Shown here: one piece after another, positions 9,440-18,648 of the stretch
Layout of the letters: each line of letters begins with the position of its first letter
Numbering within the stretch: the first letter of the stretch is position 1
Source of the DNA: AP-15 sp963795485
GTDB lineage: Bacteria > Pseudomonadota > Alphaproteobacteria > ATCC43930 > CGMCC-115725
Direction of reading: 5' to 3'
NCBI GenBank assembly: GCA_963795485.1
Contig: CAWCIL010000003.1
Location: forward strand, 124,001-188,000
DNA length: 64,000 nt
Position numbers and translations under genes: made by a program
Notes under the pieces: generated by a model
What the model saw: the letters and a program-made list of their open reading frames with translations, nothing else
What the model was told of the DNA's origin: nothing
Database searches by the model: none

Positions 9440-10735
9440 TCAGTCGGCCAGCCGAGGGGCGGCGAGGGGACGCGCCGGGTGCTCGCCCAGCGTCCCGCGC
9501 GCCAGCGCCAACGCCGCCACCGCGCCGATCAGCGCCAGCACGCCGGCGGCGGCAAAGGCCGAATTGAAGCTGCCGGTGGCGGCGACGATGTAGCCGGTCA
9601 CGATCGGCGCCAACAGGCCAAAGGTGTTGCCGCCGAGAACCAGAAACGCGAAGGCGCGGCCCGCGTCGGCGGGCGAACGCAGGATGTCGGCGACCAGAGC
9701 CCCGTTGGCCGCCGGCCCGACATTGGCGAACGACACCGCGACCGTGACCAGCGCCATGACCCCCACCAAGGGCTGGACAAACGGGATGGCCAGGCCGACC
9801 GCGGTCAGCAGCAGGCAAAGCGCCACGAGATAGCGCCGCTTGCCGCTGCGCACGGCCGCAGCCGATAAGAGCCGGTCGCCAAACCAGTTGGCGATGATGC
9901 AGACCACCGCGGCAAAGATAAACGGGATGGCGGTGTAGAGGCCCGAGCCGACGATCGACACGTGGCGCGTCGTCTGTAGGTAATTCGGCAGCCAAGACAT
10001 GTAGAGATAGAAGGTATAGACGAGGCATCCCTGGGAGATGAACAGCCCCCACATCGCGGGGCAGCGGACAAGCCCCAGATAGCCGACGCCGCCATGGCTC
10101 GGCGGCTCGATGCCGGCGTCGCGCTCGGCCAGAATGTGCTCGCGCTCGCCCTGCGGCAGCCACCGGGTCTTTTCCATGGACGACACCAGGCTGAGCCAGA
10201 CCACAACCCAGGCAAACCCGACGGCGCCGGTGATGACGAACGACCAGCGCCACGACAGGGTCTCGATTAGCCAGCCGACCAGAGGCGCACCGAGCGCCAG
10301 CCCGAGCGGCGGCCCGGCCGAGATCGCGGCGATCGCGGTGCCGCGCTCGCGGTAAGGCGACCACGAGCGGACGCTGCCATAGGTCACCGGGGCAAACGGC
10401 GCCTCGCCGACGCCGAGGCCGAGCCGCGCGACCAGCATCGTCGCAAAGCTGCCGGCGATGCCGGTCGCCATCTGCGCCGCCGACCACACTGCGGTGGCGA
10501 CCGAAGCCACGACGTGAGCGCCCCAGCGGTCGATCAGCCGGCCGCCGGGCAGCATCATCAGCACATAGGCCCACAGGAAGGACGAGAACAGATAGCCGAG
10601 CGCGATCGGCGACAGGCCGAATTCGTGCGCGATCGGCTTGCCGGCGACCGACATGTTGACTCGGTCGACATAGGCGATGGCGTTGAACAGAAACAGCAGG
10701 AGAAACACCCAATACCGGCGCCGGGTCATCTTCAT
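9440..10735 (-). CDS. MFS transporter, anion:cation symporter-like
   Basis: 431 aa with about 12 hydrophobic segments. It opens MTRRRYWVFLLLFLFNAIAYVDRVNMSVA. The MFS loop motif appears as GGRLIDRWGAH, and ARLGLGVGEAPFAPV is typical of the ACS family, which takes up organic anions such as hexuronates, galactonate or phthalate. It has a second-half loop (GDRLLSAAAVRSGKRR). Inner membrane. The substrate is not readable from sequence. It lies tail-to-tail with smc (16 bp apart) and has no catabolic partner beside it. Confidence 0.82.
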   Translation of the reverse strand: MKMTRRRYWVFLLLFLFNAIAYVDRVNMSVAGKPIAHEFGLSPIALGYLFSSFLWAYVLMMLPGGRLIDRWGAHVVASVATAVWSAAQMATGIAGSFATMLVARLGLGVGEAPFAPVTYGSVRSWSPYRERGTAIAAISAGPPLGLALGAPLVGWLIETLSWRWSFVITGAVGFAWVVVWLSLVSSMEKTRWLPQGEREHILAERDAGIEPPSHGGVGYLGLVRCPAMWGLFISQGCLVYTFYLYMSWLPNYLQTTRHVSIVGSGLYTAIPFIFAAVVCIIANWFGDRLLSAAAVRSGKRRYLVALCLLLTAVGLAIPFVQPLVGVMALVTVAVSFANVGPAANGALVADILRSPADAGRAFAFLVLGGNTFGLLAPIVTGYIVAATGSFNSAFAAAGVLALIGAVAALALARGTLGEHPARPLAAPRLAD

Positions 10736-11126
10736 CGATGCGCTCCTCGTTTGCGTTGCGTCGGCGCCCGCGACCCGAGCGCGCGACCTTCAAGGAGCCT
10801 CCCAATTCGACCCGCCGCCCGCTGCTCGAACGCAGCCGGCGCCCTCCGGCGCCGACGCTTCTCGAGGCGGCTTGCCGTGTGTGCCGACTAAACAACCTTT
10901 TGCGGAATTTGGCTAGATCAGGCGGTGCGTGGCGCTCAGAACCGCAGCGCGCGCAGAAGGCCGGCTTCGGCCGCGCGTCATGCCCCTCTCCCGCGCCTTC
11001 ATCGTCCCGGCAATCTTCATTGCCTGGGCCTCATCGGCCGCTTCGAGCGGGCCGGCCAACCCGGAGCCGTGTTGCCGATCTGGGATGTGCGATCCTCGCA
11101 GCCGTGGGTGTGAAGCCGCTCGCCAT
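10736..11126. other. intergenic stretch, no supported gene
   Basis: About 390 bp between the MFS start and the end of the PsiE-like gene. It contains overlapping short frames on both strands without family motifs, balanced codon use or convincing ribosome sites. I see nothing specific in it beyond room for the MFS promoter. Confidence 0.6.
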
Positions 11127-11594
11127 TCATTCCGTCGGGGCGGACGGGCGCCGCCGATGCTCGATATCGGTCAATAGCCAATACAATACTCCCAAGGACA
11201 ATGCCAAGCCGCCCAAGCCCAGCAGCGTGTCCACCCCCGTCTTCTCGTAGTTCAACAGGATCAGCTTCCTCGCGATCACGATGATGGCCAGTAGGACGAT
11301 GACGCGAACCTGCAGAACTCCGGATCTGCGGCGCATCGCCAAGGCAATCGAGTGATTGAACTCGACCAGGATCAACAGCCCGAGGATTAGGCCGAACGTG
11401 TCCTTGATCGCGTCGTTCTGCGCAAAATAGACGCCGGCGCGGAAATCTTCGGCGATCGTGATCACCACCAGACCCAGAGAGTAAACAATGATGACCGAGA
11501 TGATCACCAACAATATCCCGGAGATTACTGTCTCAAAGCGCTCGTACCCGGCTTGAAATTTTAGCTCACCCTTGAATTTCCGAAGAAACGGCAT
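11127..11594 (-). CDS. PsiE-like small integral membrane protein
   Basis: 155 aa. N-terminal cytoplasmic stretch MPFLRKFKGELKFQAGYERF, then four hydrophobic segments: ILLVIISVIIVYSLGLVVI, FGLILGLLILVEF, VRVIVLLAIIVIARKLILL and LGLGGLALSLGVLYWLL. A short charged tail (TDIEHRRRPS) follows. The layout and the DTFGLILGLLILVEF helix match the phosphate-starvation-inducible E family; biochemical role unknown. Start 11594 has GGAG upstream; an ATG 12 bases earlier (11606) is the alternative. Base composition is noticeably less GC-rich than its neighbours. Confidence 0.75.
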   Translation of the reverse strand: MPFLRKFKGELKFQAGYERFETVISGILLVIISVIIVYSLGLVVITIAEDFRAGVYFAQNDAIKDTFGLILGLLILVEFNHSIALAMRRRSGVLQVRVIVLLAIIVIARKLILLNYEKTGVDTLLGLGGLALSLGVLYWLLTDIEHRRRPSAPTE

Positions 11595-11777
11595 GCGCTG
11601 CTCCATACGCCCGGATCGCGGCCGGCGTGGTGGCGGAGCGCCGCAATCTGCCACGCGTGCCCGGCGCGGCCAAGCCGATAGGCTGCCGCCACCCTTGGCG
11701 CCGCAACGCTGTCCGGGCCGCTGGACTCGCGGCGCGGGCTGAGCCAAGTTCACCGCGAGGCGGGAGAGGGGCTGGGG

Positions 11778-12188
11778 ATGACGGACGAAACCGCGCAGCA
11801 GCGCTTCCGACATTACCTGAAGCGCGAACCGGCGCAGGCGCGCGGCTATTCGCAGGCGGTCGTCACGCAGGGCGGGAAGACGGTTTGGCTCGCCGGGCAG
11901 GTCGGGATCGCCGATGCCGCCGGAAAATCGCTCGCCGGGGATTTCGACGGCCAGGTCCGCGCGGTGTTTTCCAGGCTGGCCGAGACCCTGGCCGAGGCGG
12001 GCGGCGCGCTCGGCGACATGGTGACGATGACCGTGTTCATTACCGATCCGCGCTACGGCGACCGCTTGACCGAGCTGCGCAAGGAAATCTTCGGCGACGA
12101 CTTCCCGGCCAGCGCACTGATCACCGTTGCCGGTCTCGCCCGCCCGGAAATGCTGGTCGAGGTGCAAGGCGTCGCCGTCATTCCCTAG
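11778..12188 (+). CDS. RidA family protein (reactive enamine/imine deaminase-like)
   Basis: 136 aa. Typical YjgF/RidA fold signatures: GYSQAVVTQGGKTVWLAGQV near the start, GDFDGQVRAVFSRLAETLAEAG in the middle, MTMTVFITDPRYGDRL, and LARPEMLVEVQGVAVIP at the end, where the Arg and Glu of the active-site cleft sit. Members deaminate reactive enamine intermediates or have unassigned hydrolytic roles. Purine-rich GGGAGAGGGGCTGGGG just upstream supports the start. It lies between the divergent PsiE-like gene and the protease. Confidence 0.87.
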   Translation: MTDETAQQRFRHYLKREPAQARGYSQAVVTQGGKTVWLAGQVGIADAAGKSLAGDFDGQVRAVFSRLAETLAEAGGALGDMVTMTVFITDPRYGDRLTELRKEIFGDDFPASALITVAGLARPEMLVEVQGVAVIP

Positions 12189-12230
12189 CGCGCGCGACGA
12201 TCTCCGATTCCGCTGCGAGGACGTCGCGCC

Positions 12231-13140
12231 GTGAGCAGGTTCGCCAGGGTGCTTTGTGCGTTCCTGCTGGCAATGAGCGCGACGGGTGCGCGCTGCCGCT
12301 CCGGATTGCCGGCCCGCGCGGCTGGTGCAGTTTGCGGTCAGCTTGATGGGAAACGTGCCGATCGTCGCGGTGCGGGTCAACGGCTCGCCCGCGACCCTGC
12401 TGTTCGACACCGGGGCCGAACGCACCGTGCTGACCGCGGCCGCCGCCAAACGCCTGGGGATCGAGACGCATTACGAATATGCGCGGCAAATGCGCAGCCT
12501 CGGCGGTGCCGTCGCCAGCGGCGACGCGAAGCTGCGCAGCCTCGATTTCGGCAGCACGGCCTTCCGCGACGTGAGGATCCTGGTCGGCTCGGTGTCGTTG
12601 CCGAATGTGGCCGGCAAGCCGCTCGACGGGCTCCTCGGCGCTGATTTTTTCACCAGCTTCGAGGTCGATCTCGATCTGGAGCACCGGCGCGTGACCCTGT
12701 TCGAGCCGGCCCCGTGCCCGACCGAGGCACCAGTTTGGAGCACGCCCTATGCGACGATAAAAGCCAATCTGTCGCTGCACGAGCGCCTCTTTTTCCCAGT
12801 CGTCCTCGATGGTCACAAGATCGATGCGCTGATCGATACCGGCGCGCAGCTGACCGCGCTCGATGCCGAGGCGGCGGCGGCGATCGGTGTTACCGGGGCG
12901 GAATTGGCGCGCGATCCGGTCGCCGATCTGCGCGGCGCCGCGGCCGAGATGGTCAAGGCGCGAGCCCACCGCTTCGCCCGGCTGCAGATCGATGGCGAAA
13001 CCTTGCGCGACCAGGTCATCGTCGTGACCCGGCTGGGGTTGCAGGACGCCGACCTCGTGCTCGGCAGCGACTTTCTGCATTGGCAGCGGGTCTGGCTGTC
13101 CTATCCGTCGCACCAGATCTTTGTGCAGCGCCATCTCTGA
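12231..13140 (+). CDS. secreted protein with two retropepsin-like aspartyl protease domains (one frameshift)
   Basis: Frame from ATG 12231 gives a signal peptide (MSRFARVLCAFLLAMSATGA). One extra base near 12293 moves reading to the frame that runs to 13140. The mature part has two repeats: first V..NGSPATLLFDTGAERTVL ... LGADFF, second LDGHKIDALIDTGAQLTALD ... LGSDFL, each with the catalytic D-T-G. Two half-protease units in one chain could form the pseudo-dimer active site. Probably periplasmic. If the signal frame is not real, the fallback is a GTG start at 12286 without a signal. Substrate unknown. Confidence 0.72.
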
Positions 13141-13166
13141 GGCGCGGCGCGACCTCTGGCCCGGCT

Positions 13167-13931
13167 CTAGCGCGGCAGAGACCGCGCCAGCGCCGCATAG
13201 GCCGCCTCGTCGGTGCGGTCGTAGCGCAACGGGGTGACGACGACGCGGCCGGCATTCAGCGCCTCGATGTCGCTCTCCGGGCCCTGGTCGCGCTCGCCGC
13301 GGCGAAACCCGACCCAGTAATAGGTCAGGCCGCGCGGGTCGGTGCGCGCTTCGACCTCCATGCCCTGAACGGTTCCGGCACCCTGGCGCGCCAGGGTCAG
13401 CGGCCCGGCCTCTGCTGCCGGAAGAGCGGGAAAGTTGACGCTGAGGCAGGTGGCCGCACCCCAGCCGATCGCCAGCAGCCGGCGCACGACATCCGGGCCG
13501 AGGGAGGCCGCCGTGTCCCAGGGGATCCGGGCCCGGTCGGTCCAGGCCTGGCTCAGCGCGATCGAGGGAATGCCCAGCATCATCCCGGTCATCGCCCCGC
13601 CGACGGTGCCGGAGAACACGGTCTCGATACCGAGATTGGCGCCGCGGTTGACCCCGGACAGCAGGAGCTGCGGCGGGGTCCGCGCCATCAGGTGGCTCAG
13701 CGCCATGACCGCGCAGTCGCCAGGCGTGCCGGTAACCGCCCAGCGCCGGGGCCCGCGCTCGCTGATGCGGATCGGATGATGCAGGCTGACCGCGTGCGAG
13801 ACGCCGCTCTGGTCGTGCTCTGGTGCTACGATCCATACCTCGCGGGCGATCTTCGCCGCGATCCGTTCGAGCACTTCGAGGCCGGGCGCGTCGATGCCGT
13901 CGTCATTGGTCAGCAGAATGCGGTCGAGCAC
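13167..13931 (-). CDS. surE: 5'/3'-nucleotidase SurE
   Basis: 254 aa. Metal-binding LLTNDDGIDAPG at residues 6-17, then VAPEHDQSGVSHAVSL, GTPGDCAVMAL, LSGVNRGANLG and SGTVGGAMTGMMLGIPSIALS: the complete SurE set. It dephosphorylates nucleoside 5'- and 3'-monophosphates using a divalent metal, in stress and stationary phase. In many alphaproteobacteria it sits with pcm and nlpD; here it stands alone, divergent from the cyclase gene, with 60 bp between starts. Confidence 0.93.
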   Translation of the reverse strand: MLDRILLTNDDGIDAPGLEVLERIAAKIAREVWIVAPEHDQSGVSHAVSLHHPIRISERGPRRWAVTGTPGDCAVMALSHLMARTPPQLLLSGVNRGANLGIETVFSGTVGGAMTGMMLGIPSIALSQAWTDRARIPWDTAASLGPDVVRRLLAIGWGAATCLSVNFPALPAAEAGPLTLARQGAGTVQGMEVEARTDPRGLTYYWVGFRRGERDQGPESDIEALNAGRVVVTPLRYDRTDEAAYAALARSLPR

Positions 13932-13991
13932 GCGGGCGCCTCCGGGTTATGCGGTCGGCCGGGCTTAGCATCCTGCCGTGACGAAATCGAG

Positions 13992-15359
13992 ATGCCCGGC
14001 AGAACCGATTTGCAGATCTCGCCGCTGCTTCATAAATATGAGCCGGATCTCACAGCCGAGGGCCAGCCCTTGATCACCGACGGGCCCCTGCCGCGCTCGC
14101 CGTTGCGCCCGTCGAGCTTCGACAGCGCGCTCGGCCAAAAAATCATCGAGCTGAACGTCTGGGCGGTGCGCCAGGGATTGTGTGGGGCTGCCGGCCGATC
14201 TGCTGCTCGACGGGCTTTGCCGCCGCCTGGTCGAGGCCGGGGTTGCGGTGTGGCGCGCCTTTGCCGGGATGCGCACCCTGCATCCGCAGTGGGGCGGCTA
14301 CGGCTACACTTGGCAGCGCGATGTGAACGCGATCGAGCCCGCACTGTTCGAGCGCGGCTACCAGTATAATAGAGATATCGCGAACAGCCCATTCGGCCAA
14401 CTGATTCACCGATTGGAGACCTCGAGCCGCGACGAGCTGTGGCTGGACATCCGTCGCCGTCTTGCCGGAGCCGAGGCCCAGCTTGATTTTCCGGTGCTTC
14501 ACGACCTCGCCGCTGCCGGTGGCACCGATTATTTTGCGCAGGTCGTAAGCTTCGGCGCGGGCGGCGACCCGTCGCGGGGGACCGGCATCGGTTACTCCTT
14601 CGCAACCGACCGGCCGGGCGGTTTTCGCAATGATGACCTGATGCTGCTGAGGGCGGCGTTGCCGGCCGTCTCGCTCGCGATGATGGCGCATGCCGGCCAC
14701 ACCATCGCCTCCGGCCTGCTCGCGGCTTATCTCGGCGAAGACGCCGGGAGGCGGGTTCACGCCGGGGCGGTGGCGCGCGGCTCGGTCGAGAGCATCCGCG
14801 CCGTCTTGTGGTATGCCGACATGCGCGGCTTTACCGCGATCGCCGACGGCACGCCGGGTCTCGCGGTCAACGAAATGCTCGACGAGACCTTCGAGACCCT
14901 GACCGCTTCGCTGCGGACTCGCGGCGGCCAGGTGCTCAAATTCATGGGTGACGGGATGCTGGCGATCTTTCCTTTTGCGGATGCCAGCCCGAGACGAAAC
15001 CTGTGGCCGCGCCCTCGATGCGGCGGCCGAGGCGATCCGCGCAGATCGGCCGGCTGAACGAGGCGCGCCGCGCGGCCGGCAAACCCTTCGCCGCGGTCGA
15101 TCTGGCGCTCCATGTCGGCGAGGTGCTCTACGGCAATGTCGGCGCCGCCGACCGCCTCGACTTTACGGTGATCGGGCCGGCGGTCAACGAAGCTGCCCGC
15201 ATCGAGACCTTGTGCGAGCCATTGGGGTATAACGTCCTGGTCTCGGCCGAACTCGCCGCGGCGGCCGCGCCCGGCGCGCAGCTCAAGCACCTCGGCCGGC
15301 ACCGGTTGCGCGGCGTCCGCGAGGCGAGAGACATCTATGCGCTGGAGTTTGCCTTGTGA
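13992..15359 (+). CDS. class III adenylate/guanylate cyclase domain protein (three frameshifts)
   Basis: N-terminal soluble sensor-like region (LLLDGLCRRLVEAGVAVWRA, GYGYTWQRD), then the cyclase catalytic domain: VLWYADMRGFTAIAD with the first metal Asp, LKFMGDGMLAIFP with the second, VGEVLYGNVG, FTVIGPAVNEAARIE, and LKHLGRHRLRGV. No membrane helix is evident, so a cytoplasmic cAMP/cGMP synthase is expected. Extra bases near 14177, 14998 and 15040 break the frame; joining gives a continuous domain. The start is uncertain because the first ~55 residues do not look like the family. It is read toward the DUF29 cluster 12 bp downstream. Confidence 0.78.
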
Positions 15360-15371
15360 GAGGAGACAGCG

Positions 15372-15830
15372 ATGACCCGGCCGGCGAACGCGCCCGCCTA
15401 TGAAGACGATTTCGTCGCCTGGCTGGAGGATCAAGCCCAGCGCGCGCGGCGCGGCGAGATCGACGCCCTCGACCTCGAAAACATCGCCGAGGAGCTCGAA
15501 GGCATGGCGCGCAGCGACCGCCGCGAAATCCGAAATCGGCTGACCGTCCTCCTCGTTCACCTGCTGAAATGTTGGGTGCGGCCCGAGCGCCGCTCTGCCG
15601 GCTGGCTCGGGACGATTGCCGAGCAGCGCGACGGCATTACCACAGTACTCGACGACAGTCCGAGCTTGCGGGCTTATCCGGCCGAAATACTCGACCGCTG
15701 CTATTCGTCGGCTCGCCGGAAGGCGGCCGATCAAATGCGGCAGTCCGAACGGGGCTTTCCCGAAGGCTGCCCGTTTGCGATCGGAGAGGTGCTCGACCCG
15801 CGCTGGCTGCCGTCCGATCGGACCTCGTGA
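15372..15830 (+). CDS. DUF29 family protein, copy 1
   Basis: 152 aa. YEDDFVAWLEDQAQRARRG, then LDLENIAEELEGMARSDRREIRNRLTVLLVHLLKC, VLDDSPSLRAY and FPEGCPFAIGEVLDPRWLP match the DUF29 helical family. No enzymatic function is established for DUF29. GAGGAGA precedes the ATG. It follows the cyclase by 12 bp and precedes the SDR by 10 bp, so it is probably cotranscribed. It is the most divergent of the three copies: it lacks the LWTEEQAAALR motif of copies 2 and 3 and has a different C-terminus. Confidence 0.85.
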   Translation: MTRPANAPAYEDDFVAWLEDQAQRARRGEIDALDLENIAEELEGMARSDRREIRNRLTVLLVHLLKCWVRPERRSAGWLGTIAEQRDGITTVLDDSPSLRAYPAEILDRCYSSARRKAADQMRQSERGFPEGCPFAIGEVLDPRWLPSDRTS

Positions 15831-15840
15831 GGAGGGTGTC

Positions 15841-16595
15841 ATGGATGCGCTGAACGGCCGCGTCGGGCTGGTCACTGGCGCCGGCGGCGGGATCGGGGGC
15901 GAGATCGCGCGGCGGCTCGCAGGTGGCGGCATGATGGTCGGCGTGCTCGACCGCGACGGCGACGCGGCGCAGCGGGTCGCGGCGGAGATCGGCGGCCTCG
16001 CACTATCGGCCGATGTGACCTCGCCCGAAGCAGTGACCGGCGCCGTCGCGGCGGCGCTCGCCCGGTTCCGCCGGATCGACCTCTTGGTCAACAATGCCGG
16101 GATCGCCTGGACTGGGCCGGCGCTGGAGATGCCGCTCGACACGTTCCAGGCGATGCTGCGGGTCAATGTCGAGGGCGTGTTCATCGCCAGCCGGGCCGTG
16201 CTGCCGCACATGATCGCCCGGCGTTCGGGATCGGTTGTCAATCTCGCCTCCTGGGCCGGCAAGACCGGTGCGGCTTATTTCGCCGGTTACAGCGCGACAA
16301 AGTTCGCGGTCATCGCCTGACCCAGTCTTTGGCGCGCGAGATGGCGCCGCATGGGGTGCGGGTCAACGCGATCTGCCCGGGGATTGTCGTCGATACCGCG
16401 ATGCGCTCGGCCCTCGAAGCGCAGCAGCGCCGATGGGGGCTGCCGCAGACCGCCGAGCGCGAACAGCTGATCCCCTTGGGACGTGTCTCGGTTCCCAATG
16501 ACGTGGCCCGGGTCGCGGCCTTTTTGGCCTCGGACGAGGCGGCCTATATTACCGGCGAGTCGATCAACCTCTCCGGCGGCCTATTGATGGATTGA
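15841..16595 (+). CDS. short-chain dehydrogenase/reductase (one frameshift)
   Basis: 250 aa when joined. NAD(P)-binding VTGAGGGIGGEIA, NNAG, active-site Ser in VVNLASWAGK, and YSATK with the catalytic Tyr/Lys. The frame breaks near 16318, just after YSATKFAVIA, where restoring one missing C gives LTQSLAREMAPHGVRVNAICPG; it ends in ITGESINLSGGLLMD. Classical SDR fold of the 3-oxoacyl reductase/polyol dehydrogenase type; substrate not readable. It is embedded between DUF29 genes, 10 bp spacing on each side. Confidence 0.82.
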
Positions 16596-16604
16596 GAGAA
16601 AGCA

Positions 16605-17094
16605 ATGGCGACGACCTCCAAGCTCGGCGAGCTTTACGAGCAGGACTTTGTGCTGTGGACCGAGGAGCAGGCGGCGGCACTGCGCCAGGCCAAGGGCGCA
16701 CTCGATTGGGAAAACCTGGCCGAGGAGATCGAGAGCTTGGGGAAATCGGATCGGCGCGAGCTGGCGTCGCAAATCGGGAGCGATTCTGCGCCATCTGTTA
16801 AAGCTTGGAATCTCGCCGGCGAGGGAGCCGCGCGCCGGCGGGCGGGAGTCGGTCGTGGACGCCCGTGCTGCAATCGAACTCGTGCTGGACGACAGTCCGA
16901 GCCTGCGTCGAGAAATCGACGAATTGATCCGAAAACAGACCCCGTCTGCGACCAAACGTGCTGCTGACGACCTCACCCAGCACGGCGAGCCAGCGGAGGC
17001 GGTGCGGGCGCAGGTCGAGCAGGGCGGGTTCACCGCCGAGCGGGTCCTGGGCGACTGGTTTCCCGACGCGCCCGGCGAGGACAAAGGGCGATGA
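16605..17094 (+). CDS. DUF29 family protein, copy 2 (one frameshift)
   Basis: Reads LGELYEQDFVLWTEEQAAAL, LDWENLAEEIESLGKSDRREL, then one extra base near 16780 must be removed to continue AILRHLLKLGISPA, VLDDSPSLRREIDELI and GGFTAERVLGDWFPDAP. About 162 aa. The motifs LDWENLAEEIESLGKS and VLGDWFP are diagnostic for DUF29. Very similar to copy 3 immediately downstream, so this is a tandem duplication. Function unknown. Confidence 0.82.
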
Positions 17095-17178
17095 GACGTG
17101 CCCGGCCGTTGCGGATTGCATTGCACGCCGAAGGGGACCTATCAATTCTGTCTAGCGAGACCCGCTGGGAGAACGGCG

Positions 17179-17652
17179 ATGGCCGATAGCGGCGACCTGT
17201 ACGACCGGGATTTCGTGCTGTGGACCGAGGAGCAGGCAGCGGCGCTGCGCCACGCCAAGGACACCAACCTACCGCTCGACTGGGAGAACCTCGCCGAGGA
17301 GATCGAGAGCTTGGGACGATCACAGCGTGCTGAGCTGAAATCTCAAACGCGGAGAATTCTACGGCATCTTTTCAAACTCGATGCGTCGCCGTCTACCGAG
17401 CCACGCGGAGGGTGGCGCGCGACGATCCGCGATGCTCGCGCCGAGATAGAAGATGTGCTGGAAGACAGCCCCAGTCTTAGACGCGAGATTGCCGACATCA
17501 TCGGGAAACAATCCGGCACAGCCGCAAAGCTGGCGGCAGCCGATCTCGCGCGCTACAGCGAGCTGGCGGCGGCCGTGCGCGAGCGGATTGGGCAAGGCGG
17601 GTTTACCGCCGAGCAGGTGCTCGGCGACTGGTTCCCCGGCACTCCCGGCTGA
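17179..17652 (+). CDS. DUF29 family protein, copy 3
   Basis: 157 aa, intact. Starts MADSGDLYDRDFVLWTEEQ, then LDWENLAEEIESLGRSQRAEL, RRILRHLFKLDAS, VLEDSPSLRREIADIIGKQ and GGFTAEQVLGDWFPGTPG. I start at 17179 because residues from here align with copy 2 and GGGAGAA lies just upstream; the longer frame from 17098 is unlike the family. Nearly the same layout as copy 2, 85 bp upstream. Function unknown. Confidence 0.86.
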   Translation: MADSGDLYDRDFVLWTEEQAAALRHAKDTNLPLDWENLAEEIESLGRSQRAELKSQTRRILRHLFKLDASPSTEPRGGWRATIRDARAEIEDVLEDSPSLRREIADIIGKQSGTAAKLAAADLARYSELAAAVRERIGQGGFTAEQVLGDWFPGTPG

Positions 17653-17665
17653 AAAAGGGGCCAAC

Positions 17666-18632
17666 ATGGCCTTGCGCACCAGGCTCACCGAGAGGCTCGC
17701 CATCCGCCACCCGGTGCTACTGGCGCCGATGGGCTACGTGTCCGGCGGGGCGCTGGCCGCGGCGGTCAGCGCCGCCGGCGGGCTCGGCTTGATCGGCGGC
17801 GGCTATGCCGAGGCCGAGTGGCTCGAACGCGAGCTGGCAGCCGCCCGGCAACGAGCGGGTGGGCTGCGGCTTTATCACCTGGGCCTTGGCCGAGCGGCCG
17901 GCGGCGCTCGATCTGGCGCTCGACCATGCGCCGGCGGCGGTCATGCTGTCCTTCGGCGACGCCTCGGGGTTCATGCCGCTGATCAAAAATGCCGGCACGC
18001 CGGTGATCTGCCAGGTCCAGAGCCTGAACCAGGCGCGCCAAGTGCTTGATCAGGGGGCGGACATCATCGTCGCGCAGGGCACCGAGGCCGGCGGCCATGG
18101 TGCGGCGCGCTCGACCTTGCCGCTGGCGCCGGCCATAGTCGACTTGGCCGCGTCGTCCGGGCATGACGTCCCGGTCGTCGCCGCCGGCGGGATCGCCGAC
18201 GGCCGCGGTCTCGCCGCAGCGCTGATGCTCGGCGCCGATGGCGTCTTGATGGGCTCGCGCTTTTACGCCGCCGAAGAGTCCCTGGCGGCGCCCGCCGGGA
18301 AGGCGCGCATCGTCTCCGGCAGCGGCGACGACACGCTGCGCACCCGGGTTTTCGATATCGTGCGCGGTCGCGGCTGGCCGCGGGAATACACCGGCCGCGC
18401 GCTGCGCAACCGCTTCAGCGAGGAATGGCACGGCAACGAGGCGGCCTTGGCCGCAGCGGCCGGGCGCGAGAAGCCGCGCTATGCCGCGGCGGCGGCAGAG
18501 GGCGATGTCGACACTGCGGTCATGTTCACCGGCGAGGGCATCGACCTGATCCATGCGGTCGAGCCCGCCGGCATCATCCTCGACCGTATCATCCGCGAGG
18601 CCGAGGCGGCGCTGGCGCGACGCTTCGCCTGA
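17666..18632 (+). CDS. nitronate monooxygenase / 2-nitropropane dioxygenase family (one frameshift)
   Basis: Start MALRTRLTERLAIRHPVLLA, then PMGYVSGGALAAAVSAAGGLGLIGGG. One extra base near 17850 must be removed to read GNERVGCGFITWALAERP. Downstream are the FMN-binding QGTEAGGHGA, PVVAAGGIADGRGLAAAL and ADGVLMGSRF motifs. About 321 aa. The family uses FMN and oxygen to oxidise alkyl nitronates, though many members are uncharacterised NAD(P)H-dependent flavin oxidoreductases. It begins 13 bp after DUF29 copy 3, probably in the same transcript. Confidence 0.83.
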
Positions 18633-18648
18633 AGCTCGCCGTGGCGGC

